Shown: in pieces, positions 5,940 through 11,832 of the stretch | How the letters are laid out: the number at the start of each line of letters is the position of its first letter | Position numbering within the stretch: position 1 is the first letter of the stretch | Source of the DNA: Bacillota bacterium | GTDB lineage: Bacteria; Bacillota; Clostridia; Christensenellales; CAG-138 | DNA length: 11,832 nt | Direction of reading: 5' to 3' | Assembly (NCBI GenBank): GCA_023416175.1 | Contig: JAEZIE010000240.1 | Span: 1-11,832 of the forward strand | Notes under the pieces: model-generated | Told to the model about the DNA's origin: nothing | What the model saw: the letters and a program-made list of their open reading frames with translations, nothing else | The model's database searches: none | Position numbers and translations under genes: made by a program

Positions 5940-7094
5940 ATGAAGAAAGTATTTGCCTTACTTTTGGCGCTGATGATGGTTGCTGGCGCTGTCGCCTGCA
6001 CGCCGACAGAACAGCCCGCGCCCCCTGCACCGGCAGTGACCGAGGCCCCCGCGCCGGAAGCAACCCCGGAAGCGACGCCCGAACCCGCAGCAGCCGGTTT
6101 TGAGGTTGCCCTTATCACGGATATCGGCACCATCGATGACAAATCGTTCAACCAGGGCGCTTGGGAAGGCGTTGAAGCCTATGCTAAGGCCAACGGCAAG
6201 ACCTACAAGTATTATCAGCCCACTGAGCAGTCCAACGACGCGTATCTTGCCCAGATCGAAATTGCTGTTCAGAACGGCGCAAAGATCATTGTGACCCCGG
6301 GCTTCCTGTTTGAAACTCCGATCTTCATCGCGCAGGATCAGTTTCCTGAAGTTTCCTTCATCCTGCTTGACGGTTCCCCCAACAATGGCGATTGGTCTGC
6401 CGGCGCGCCCACCTATAAGACCGGCCCCAACACCGTCGGCGTTACCTATGCAGAGCAGGAATCCGGTTATCTCGCCGGTTACGCTGCTGTGAAGGACGGC
6501 TACAAGAAGCTGGGCTTCATGGGCGGTATGGCGGTTCCCGCGGTTGTCCGCTATGGCTACGGCTTTGCGCAGGGCGCAAATGACGCCGCCAAAGAGTTGG
6601 GCGTGAATGTTGACCTCATGTACCACTACACCGGCGGCTTTGACGCCACCCCCGAAGCGCAGGCACTTGCCGCTTCCTGGTACAAAAACGGCACCGAAGT
6701 CATCTTCGCTTGCGGCGGAGCTGTGGGCTTCTCTGTATTCGCGGCTGCTGAAGCTGCGGGCGCAAAGAGCATCGGCGTTGACGTAGACCAGTCCGGCGAA
6801 TCCGCTACCGTTATCACCTCTGCGATGAAGTCTCTGGCGCCGGGCGTCGAGATGCTCATCAAGCAGTACTATGACGGCACGTTCCCCGGCGGCCAGGGTC
6901 TTGTTTTGGATGCTTCCAACAATTCCGTCGGCCTGCCGTTCGCCGCTTCCAAGTTCTCTACCTTCACGCAGGCGGACTATGACGCCCTGTTTGCGAAGAT
7001 CGCGGCCAAGGAAATCACCATTGTCACAGATACGACTGCGGAAAGCGCCGACAAGCTCGAGCTTCCCAATATCAAGGTTACGGTTGTTGAATAA
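5940..7094 (+). CDS. nupN: BMP-family nucleoside-binding lipoprotein (ABC transporter substrate-binding protein)
   Basis: The 384-residue precursor starts MKKVFALLLALMMVAGAVAC, a lipoprotein signal peptide with lipidated Cys20, followed by a Pro/Ala/Thr/Glu-rich linker to about residue 53. The mature domain is BMP/Med (PF02608), with DIGTIDDKSFNQGAWEGVE at 61-79 as its hallmark. Family members such as treponemal PnrA and the B. subtilis NupN (YufN) protein bind nucleosides outside the membrane and hand them to an ABC permease. GGAGGAG lies 10 nt upstream of ATG 5940; the longer frame opening at 5871 would start upstream of the palindrome and is not credible. Codon use is strongly biased to C and G endings, suggesting high expression. 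A strong terminator follows, then the cognate ATPase gene. Ligand specificity (purine or pyrimidine, ribo or deoxy) is inferred only from context. Confidence 0.92.
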   Translation: MKKVFALLLALMMVAGAVACTPTEQPAPPAPAVTEAPAPEATPEATPEPAAAGFEVALITDIGTIDDKSFNQGAWEGVEAYAKANGKTYKYYQPTEQSNDAYLAQIEIAVQNGAKIIVTPGFLFETPIFIAQDQFPEVSFILLDGSPNNGDWSAGAPTYKTGPNTVGVTYAEQESGYLAGYAAVKDGYKKLGFMGGMAVPAVVRYGYGFAQGANDAAKELGVNVDLMYHYTGGFDATPEAQALAASWYKNGTEVIFACGGAVGFSVFAAAEAAGAKSIGVDVDQSGESATVITSAMKSLAPGVEMLIKQYYDGTFPGGQGLVLDASNNSVGLPFAASKFSTFTQADYDALFAKIAAKEITIVTDTTAESADKLELPNIKVTVVE

Positions 7095-7110
7095 CCATTT
7101 ATAACAGCAG

Positions 7111-7146
7111 GAGGCAGGCAGGCCAGAATCTGCCTGCCTCTTTTTT
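7111..7146 (+). terminator. Strong rho-independent terminator between lipoprotein and ATPase genes
   Basis: GAGGCAGGCAG (7111-7121) pairs perfectly with CTGCCTGCCTC (7130-7140) over 11 bp, around an 8-nt loop, and TTTTTT follows at 7141-7146. It starts 17 nt after the lipoprotein stop. It should end most lipoprotein transcripts, giving excess binding protein over membrane components. Confidence 0.93.
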
Positions 7147-7190
7147 CGGTTTGACCAATAGTTCTTGTTTATTCTTTGTTCATATTCCGG

Positions 7191-7196
7191 TATAAT
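7191..7196 (+). promoter_or_regulatory. Candidate -10 of a second promoter, upstream of the ATPase gene
   Basis: A perfect TATAAT lies 82 nt before ATG 7278 and 45 nt after the preceding terminator. A -35 is poor: TTTATT at 7168-7173 gives a 17-bp spacer with three matches. The combination of strong terminator, TATAAT and a 60-80 nt leader supports a separate transcript for the ATPase, permease and kinase genes, alongside possible read-through. Confidence 0.5.
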
Positions 7197-7217
7197 TAAA
7201 CCATGACATCTCTATTC

Positions 7218-7237
7218 TTCGAATGAGTGGTTCGAAT
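7218..7237. repeat. Direct repeat TTCGAAT in the ATPase leader
   Basis: TTCGAAT occurs at 7218-7224 and again at 7231-7237, 13 nt apart. The TTCGAA core is itself palindromic, so the two copies can also pair as a 6-bp stem around TGAGTGG. It lies just downstream of the candidate TATAAT. It may be a regulator site, a leader hairpin or chance. Confidence 0.35.
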
Positions 7238-7277
7238 AAGATGCATCAACACACATATGTAGAGTAGGAGTGACGGC

Positions 7278-8807
7278 ATGAGTTCTTATGTCATTGAAAT
7301 GCTTCACATCACCAAGACATTCCCCGGCATAGTTGCAAACGACGATATCACGCTGCAATTGAAAAAGGGGGAAATCCATGCGCTCCTGGGGGAGAACGGC
7401 GCGGGAAAATCCACGCTCATGAGCGTGTTGTTCGGCCTCTACCAGCCAGAGCAGGGTACCATACATAAAGACGGGAAAGAGGTAAAAATCTCAAATCCCA
7501 ACGACGCCAACGCGCTTGGCATCGGCATGGTACACCAGCATTTTAAACTCGTCCATAATTTCACGGTGCTGCAAAATATCATTTTGGGCGTGGAGGCCAC
7601 GAAAAATGGCTTTCTGCGGATGGAGGAGGCGCGCAAAAAGGTGATTGCCCTCTCCGAACGTTACCGTCTGAAGATAGATCCGGACGCGCTGGTGGAGGAT
7701 ATCACCGTCGGCATGCAGCAGCGCGTTGAAATACTCAAAATGCTTTACCGTGAAAATGAAATATTGATATTCGATGAGCCTACGGCGGTATTGACGCCGC
7801 AGGAGATCGATGAACTGATGAAGATCATGCGCGGCCTCACGCAGGAAGGCAAATCCGTCCTCTTCATCACCCACAAACTTAATGAAATTAAAGCCGTTGC
7901 TGACCGGTGTACGGTTCTTAGAAAGGGTAAGTATATTGGCACCATAGACGTTTCCGCCACCACCAAAGAGGAAATGTCCGAAATGATGGTGGGCCGCAAG
8001 GTCATGCTTGAGGTGGACAAGGATGCGCCCAATGTCGGTGCGCCGGTATTTGAGGTCAAGAACCTGACCGTTTCCTCCAGGCACCATACCAAGAAAACAG
8101 TAGAGAACGTATCCTTCTCAGTTCGCAAGGGGGAAATCGTCTGTATAGCGGGTATCGACGGTAACGGTCAAAGCGAGCTTGTGCAGGCGTTGACCGGTCT
8201 TATTCAGCCAGAAAGCGGCGAAATCCTGTTAAACGGGCAGGACATTACGCATAAGAGTATCCGCGCCCGGAACGTGCTGGGCATGGCGCATATCCCGGAG
8301 GACAGACACAAGCACGGCTTGGTGCTCGATTATACGTTGGAAGATAATCTCGTGCTAAAAAAATACTTTACGCCCGAGTTCCAGAAAGGCGGTTTCCGGA
8401 ATTTTAAAAAGACACGCGCTTATGCCGAAGCGCTTATCGGGCGTTTTGACATCCGCAGCGGACAGGGTCCCATTACTTCCGCGCGGAGCATGAGCGGAGG
8501 CAACCAGCAGAAGGCCATCGTCGCCAGGGAAATTGATTACGATCCCGAGATTCTCATTGCTGTGCAGCCCACCAGAGGCTTGGATGTAGGCGCAATCGAA
8601 TATATCCACAAGCAATTGATCGTCCAGCGCGACCAGGGCAAGGCGGTGCTTTTAGTTTCCCTGGAACTGGACGAGGTGATGAATGTTAGCGACCGTATCC
8701 TTGTGATTTACGAAGGCGCGATCGTAGGTGAGTTTGATCCCAAAGAGATTACCGTGCAGGAGTTGGGCCTTTATATGGCGGGCTCCAAAAGGAGGCAGGC
8801 GCAATGA
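7278..8807 (+). CDS. nupO: Nucleoside ABC transporter ATPase with two ABC domains (NupO-like)
   Basis: The 509-residue protein has two ABC domains, as in sugar/nucleoside importers of the CUT2-like class. The first has Walker A GENGAGKST at 38-46, the family's unusual signature ITVGMQQR at 142-149, Walker B ILIFDEP at 162-168 and His199. The second has a degenerate Walker A GIDGNGQSE at 292-300, a proper signature MSGGNQQ at 405-411, and ILIAVQPTRGLD at 426-435, where the Walker B Asp and the catalytic Glu are replaced by Val and Gln. Ser461 stands where the switch His is expected. One competent and one degenerate site is normal for this family. AGGAG lies 7 nt before ATG 7278. The end overlaps the first permease gene by 4 nt. 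It is cytoplasmic, docked on the two permeases. Confidence 0.93.
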   Translation: MSSYVIEMLHITKTFPGIVANDDITLQLKKGEIHALLGENGAGKSTLMSVLFGLYQPEQGTIHKDGKEVKISNPNDANALGIGMVHQHFKLVHNFTVLQNIILGVEATKNGFLRMEEARKKVIALSERYRLKIDPDALVEDITVGMQQRVEILKMLYRENEILIFDEPTAVLTPQEIDELMKIMRGLTQEGKSVLFITHKLNEIKAVADRCTVLRKGKYIGTIDVSATTKEEMSEMMVGRKVMLEVDKDAPNVGAPVFEVKNLTVSSRHHTKKTVENVSFSVRKGEIVCIAGIDGNGQSELVQALTGLIQPESGEILLNGQDITHKSIRARNVLGMAHIPEDRHKHGLVLDYTLEDNLVLKKYFTPEFQKGGFRNFKKTRAYAEALIGRFDIRSGQGPITSARSMSGGNQQKAIVAREIDYDPEILIAVQPTRGLDVGAIEYIHKQLIVQRDQGKAVLLVSLELDEVMNVSDRILVIYEGAIVGEFDPKEITVQELGLYMAGSKRRQAQ

Positions 8808-9985
8808 AAAAAGTAAAGAGCTTAGTTCGAAGTGCAGGCTTTACAAACGCCGCTTCTTCCGTTGCCGCGATTTTAGTGGGCATGGTATTTGGGTTCCTTA
8901 TTATGCTCATCAGTAACTCAAAAGAAGCCGTGCAAGGACTTGGTATCATATTGGAGGGCGGCTTTGGCGGCGGCGCAAAGGGTGTCGGCCAGACATTCTA
9001 TTATGCTGTTCCCATGATCATGACGGGCCTTTCAGTCGGCTTTGCGTTTAAGACGGGTTTATTCAATATCGGCGCATCCGGCCAGTTTACGGTGGGCGCG
9101 TTTATGGCGATATTTATCGGCATCAAATGGACGTTTTTACCGGCTCCCTGGCACTGGATCGTGGCGTTAATAGGTTCCGCGGTTGCGGGGGGGCTATGGG
9201 CGCTCATACCCGGTCTCTTCAAGGCGTACCTCAACGTGAACGAGGTCATTTCCTCCATCATGATGAACTACATCGGGCTGTTCGTGGTGAACTTCCTGAT
9301 GAAGCTTCCGGTATTCAAAGCCGCGCCACCGCTTTTTGACTCTACGATGAACCTTTCTGCCAATACAGCAGCTTCGGCTGTTATTCCCAAAGGGTTTTTA
9401 GAGACGCTGTTTCCTGGCTCAACTGTCAATTATGGCATATTCATAGCAATCGCCGTCGCAGTTGTCATATACATCGTGCTCAACAAAACGACGTTTGGTT
9501 ATGAACTGAAGGCGTGCGGGTATAACCGCCATGCAAGCAAATACGCCGGCATCAACGAGCGGCGCAATATCGTGCTTTCCATGGTCATATCTGGCGCGCT
9601 GGCGGGCCTTGGCGGCGGCCTTGTATATCTTTCCGGCGCAAACGGGCGGCGTTACAAGGTGGTGGACATGCTTCTGGGCGATGGCTTTAACGGCATCTCC
9701 GTGGCGTTGCTGGGCCTTAACAACCCGCTTGGCATCATTTTCTCGGCATTGTTCATCGCCTACATCACAATGGGCGGCGAATATCTCCAGAGGCTGGATT
9801 TTGCGGTGGAAATCATCGACATCATTACGGCGGCAATCATTTACTTTAGTGCGTTCGCGCTGCTGTTCCGGACGCTAGTCAAAAAAGTGACCGGTGCCAA
9901 GGATGTGCTTCAGATCGTAGATACGGGCACGCCAAGCACGTCCGCCTTTGAAGCTGAAAAGACTGAAGAGGAGGGTAAAGAATAA
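8804..9985 (+). CDS. nupP: Nucleoside ABC transporter permease 1 (NupP-like)
   Basis: The 393-residue polytopic membrane protein belongs to the BPD_transp_2 family (PF02653). Hydrophobic segments run from about residue 17-37 through 340-357. The cytoplasmic coupling motif FGYELKACGYN is at 231-241, followed by the hydrophobic VISGALAGLGG at 261-271. The C-terminal tail (about 361-393) is hydrophilic and acidic and ends EAEKTEEEGKE. The start overlaps the ATPase stop in ATGA, with GGAGG 8 nt upstream inside the ATPase gene. The stop shares one base with the next start. Synteny (lipoprotein, ATPase, permease, permease) matches nupNOPQ of B. subtilis; substrate remains an inference. Confidence 0.92.
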   Translation: MKKVKSLVRSAGFTNAASSVAAILVGMVFGFLIMLISNSKEAVQGLGIILEGGFGGGAKGVGQTFYYAVPMIMTGLSVGFAFKTGLFNIGASGQFTVGAFMAIFIGIKWTFLPAPWHWIVALIGSAVAGGLWALIPGLFKAYLNVNEVISSIMMNYIGLFVVNFLMKLPVFKAAPPLFDSTMNLSANTAASAVIPKGFLETLFPGSTVNYGIFIAIAVAVVIYIVLNKTTFGYELKACGYNRHASKYAGINERRNIVLSMVISGALAGLGGGLVYLSGANGRRYKVVDMLLGDGFNGISVALLGLNNPLGIIFSALFIAYITMGGEYLQRLDFAVEIIDIITAAIIYFSAFALLFRTLVKKVTGAKDVLQIVDTGTPSTSAFEAEKTEEEGKE

Positions 9986-10950
9986 TGGATATCCTGTATT
10001 TCCTCGTACAGCAGATGATGATGTTTTCCATCCCTCTTTTAATCGTTGCTTTGGGCGGGCTGTTCAGCGAACGCTGTGGCGTTGTCAACATTGCGCTGGA
10101 AGGTATCATGATCATCGGCGGGTTCTCCAGTATCCTGTTTATTAACGTGATGCAGAGGATGGGGGTTATGGACGGACAGGTCCTGCTTCTGTGCGCCACT
10201 CTCATCGCGGCAATCTCCGGCGGCATTTTTTCGCTGCTGCATGCCTACGCCGCCATCAATATGAAGGCGGACCAAACAATCAGCGGTACGGCGCTTAACA
10301 TGTTCGCGCCTGCGTTTGCCGTGTTTGCGGCGCGCATGATCCAGGAAAACGGCGTACAGCAGATTACGTTCAACAACACGTTCCGTATTGCGGAGGTCCC
10401 GATCTTAAGCAAGATTCCCGTGTTGGGGGATCTGTTCTTTAAGCAGTCTTTCATCACGACATATATCGGCTTTGCCATACTCATTGTGGCAGTGGTGGTG
10501 ATGTACAAAACACGCTTTGGTCTGAGACTCCGTGCCTGCGGCGAACATCCCCAAGCGGCGGATTCGGTAGGTATCAACGTATACAAAATGCGCTATGCTG
10601 GCGTTATCATATCCGGCATGCTCGCGGGCTTGGGCGGTCTGGTATTCGTGGTTCCCACCTCTACCAACTTTAACGCGACGGTTGCGGGCTACGGGTTCCT
10701 GGGGATCGCTGTGCTGATATTCGGCCAATGGAAGCCGATGCGAATCCTCTTCGCGGCGTTGTTCTTTGGCCTGATGAAGACCATTTCCTCTTCTTATTCC
10801 GGCATTCCCGTGTTGTTGGACCTTGGCATCAACAGCTACATTTATAAAATGATCCCGTACATCGCCACACTCATTGTACTTGCATTTACCTCCAAGAACT
10901 CGCAGGCACCGCGTGCCTCCGGCCAGCCCTACGATAAGGGCAGCCGTTAA
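9985..10950 (+). CDS. nupQ: Nucleoside ABC transporter permease 2 (NupQ-like)
   Basis: The 321-residue polytopic protein is the second BPD_transp_2 permease. It has the family's N-terminal segment GGLFSERCGVVNIALEGIMI at 24-43 and the coupling motif FGLRLRACGEHPQAADSVGI at 178-197. It lacks the long first segment and the tail seen in permease 1, as expected for the shorter partner. The start ATG 9985 shares its A with the stop of permease 1; GAGGAGGG lies about 9 nt upstream. Thymidine kinase follows after 11 nt. Together the two permeases form the membrane channel of the importer. Confidence 0.92.
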   Translation: MDILYFLVQQMMMFSIPLLIVALGGLFSERCGVVNIALEGIMIIGGFSSILFINVMQRMGVMDGQVLLLCATLIAAISGGIFSLLHAYAAINMKADQTISGTALNMFAPAFAVFAARMIQENGVQQITFNNTFRIAEVPILSKIPVLGDLFFKQSFITTYIGFAILIVAVVVMYKTRFGLRLRACGEHPQAADSVGINVYKMRYAGVIISGMLAGLGGLVFVVPTSTNFNATVAGYGFLGIAVLIFGQWKPMRILFAALFFGLMKTISSSYSGIPVLLDLGINSYIYKMIPYIATLIVLAFTSKNSQAPRASGQPYDKGSR

Positions 10951-10961
10951 GGAGCGAGTGA

Positions 10962-11555
10962 ATGGCAAAACTCTATTACCGATACGGGGCCATGGGCTCC
11001 AGCAAGAGTGCGAATGCGCTGATGGTCAAGCACAATTACGGCGAACGCGGGCAGCAGGCGCTTTTACTTAAGCCCGCCATCGACCAGCGGGACGGGGAAC
11101 ACTTGGTTGCGTCGCGCTGCGGGCTTTCAGGGGAGTGCCAGCTGTTTCATGAGCTGAATGAGGAGGCTGTGCGTGCGCACAAATACGACTGCATCATCGT
11201 GGATGAAGCACAGTTCCTGAGTAAAAGCGAAGTGGAATTTCTGGTTAAGATTGTGGACGTATACGATGTTCCCGTCATCTGCTACGGCCTCAGGGCGGAC
11301 TTCCAGGGCAACTTCTTTGAGGGCAGCGAATGGCTGATGGCTTGGGCGGATACCATTGAAGAGGTCAAGACCATCTGCTGGTGCGGCAGGAAAGCGACAT
11401 TCAACGCGCGTCTCGACGGAAAAGGCGGCATCACCAAAGTCGGCGAACAGGTGGTACTGGGCGCAAATGACAAATACATCGGCCTGTGCCGCAGGCATTG
11501 GGCGCAGGGCGATCCGGGACCGGGTCTGCGTAAAGAGGACTTAATAACAAAATGA
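10962..11555 (+). CDS. tdk: Thymidine kinase, type II (Tdk)
   Basis: The 197-residue protein carries the P-loop GAMGSSKS at 9-16, the Walker B/catalytic motif DEAQF at 81-85 (Glu82 the expected base), YGLRADFQG at 108-116 and a zinc-binding set C139-x-C141 with C176-x2-H179. These define the cellular/bacterial type II thymidine kinase family (PF00265), which phosphorylates thymidine or deoxyuridine with ATP. GGAG lies 7 nt upstream of ATG 10962, and the gene starts 11 nt after the permease stop. Its end overlaps the next gene by 4 nt in ATGA. Position in the transporter operon suggests that imported thymidine is trapped by phosphorylation. TTP feedback is usual for the family. Confidence 0.95.
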   Translation: MAKLYYRYGAMGSSKSANALMVKHNYGERGQQALLLKPAIDQRDGEHLVASRCGLSGECQLFHELNEEAVRAHKYDCIIVDEAQFLSKSEVEFLVKIVDVYDVPVICYGLRADFQGNFFEGSEWLMAWADTIEEVKTICWCGRKATFNARLDGKGGITKVGEQVVLGANDKYIGLCRRHWAQGDPGPGLRKEDLITK

Positions 11556-11832
11556 ACTACTACATCGCAAGCGGATTGGAAAACGCCAGACGCGTCAGCC
11601 TGGCAGCGGAGGCGCTAAGCGCTCACACGCGCACATACGACTGGACAGGGCATGGCGATATCCGGCGCGAAGGGCCGGAGCGCATGCAGCACGTCTCTTC
11701 CACGGAGCTTCAGGCGGTGGTGAGAGCAGATCTTGTGCTGTTGCTGCTACCTGGCGGCAAGGGAACGCATTCTGAGCTTGGCGCGGCGCTTGCAACGGGG
11801 CAGGGGAAGCGTATCATCCTCTGGTCCGAAAC
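11552..11832 (+). CDS. Nucleoside 2-deoxyribosyltransferase-like protein, N-terminal part, cut by right window edge
   Basis: The frame begins ATG 11552, overlapping the tdk stop by 4 nt, and is open to the edge (93 codons). The product starts MNYYIASGLENARRV and contains ADLVLLLLPGGKGTHSELGA at 59-78, then RIILWSE. A leading Tyr/Ala strand and a GTxxELG motif (Glu75 the candidate nucleophile) point to the nucleoside 2-deoxyribosyltransferase/DNPH1-like superfamily (PF05014-related). The Asp six residues before that Glu, present in classical lactobacillal transferases, is Gly here, so base exchange is not assured. Hydrolysis of deoxynucleotides is an alternative. AGAGGA lies about 12 nt upstream. 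Context in a deoxynucleoside salvage operon supports the call. Confidence 0.6.
   Translation, partial: MNYYIASGLENARRVSLAAEALSAHTRTYDWTGHGDIRREGPERMQHVSSTELQAVVRADLVLLLLPGGKGTHSELGAALATGQGKRIILWSE

Noticed and set aside
5958..6626. Minus-strand 222-codon open frame
   Set aside because: It is a shadow of the GC-rich lipoprotein gene; the glycine-rich translation follows from the opposite strand's codon bias.
1..11832. CRISPR array, insertion sequence, tRNA or rRNA
   Set aside because: No regularly spaced repeats, transposase motifs, paired terminal repeats or tRNA-like sequences were seen.

Overview
This window looks like a chromosomal stretch from a Gram-positive bacterium of the Bacillota (Firmicutes), most likely an anaerobic Clostridia-type lineage. 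The reasons are strong GGAGG-type ribosome binding sites, a lipoprotein-anchored BMP nucleoside transporter with an acidic Pro/Ala/Thr/Glu linker, a type II thymidine kinase, an oxygen-sensitive-type L-cysteine desulfidase and a stand-alone LUD-domain protein. The species cannot be named from the sequence. Composition changes along the window: roughly the first 1.3 kb is AT-rich, the middle is intermediate, and the part after about 5.9 kb is GC-richer with many C- and G-ending codons.

Left part (1-2204). A minus-strand gene that runs off the left edge encodes the N-terminal 197 residues of a PQQ-type glucose/sorbosone dehydrogenase (GSDH) with a TTG start and no visible signal peptide. A strong imperfect palindrome (678-715) separates it from a divergent small acidic ORF (794-955), which is followed by an intrinsic terminator (1043-1069). 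A promoter-like region with a small palindrome then precedes a class I SAM-dependent methyltransferase of the LCMT/TIGR00027 type (1302-2141), which ends in another hairpin terminator.

Middle part (2205-5687). A DUF1905 gene overlaps the start of a LUD-domain (LutC/YkgG-like) gene by 11 nt, so the two look translationally coupled. Next come an L-cysteine desulfidase family gene (CyuA/UPF0597 type) and a tandem GNAT acetyltransferase.

Right part (5688-11832). This is a nucleoside uptake and salvage locus: a BMP-family lipoprotein, a strong intrinsic terminator, an apparent second promoter, then a tightly packed set of ATPase, permease, permease, thymidine kinase and the start of a nucleoside 2-deoxyribosyltransferase-like gene cut by the right edge. 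Adjacent genes from the ATPase onwards overlap by 1-4 nt or are 11 nt apart. The inferred logic is that the lipoprotein captures nucleosides outside the cell, the NupO/P/Q-like ABC transporter imports them, Tdk phosphorylates thymidine or deoxyuridine, and the last enzyme acts on the deoxyribosyl bond. A perfect 18-bp palindrome just downstream of the lipoprotein promoter is a good candidate operator for this regulon.

No CRISPR array, insertion sequence, rRNA, tRNA or phage module was seen. I found no convincing wholly new system. The most useful leads are the DUF1905-LUD coupled pair, the two palindromes (678-715 and 5879-5896), and the terminator plus second promoter that split lipoprotein from transporter expression.
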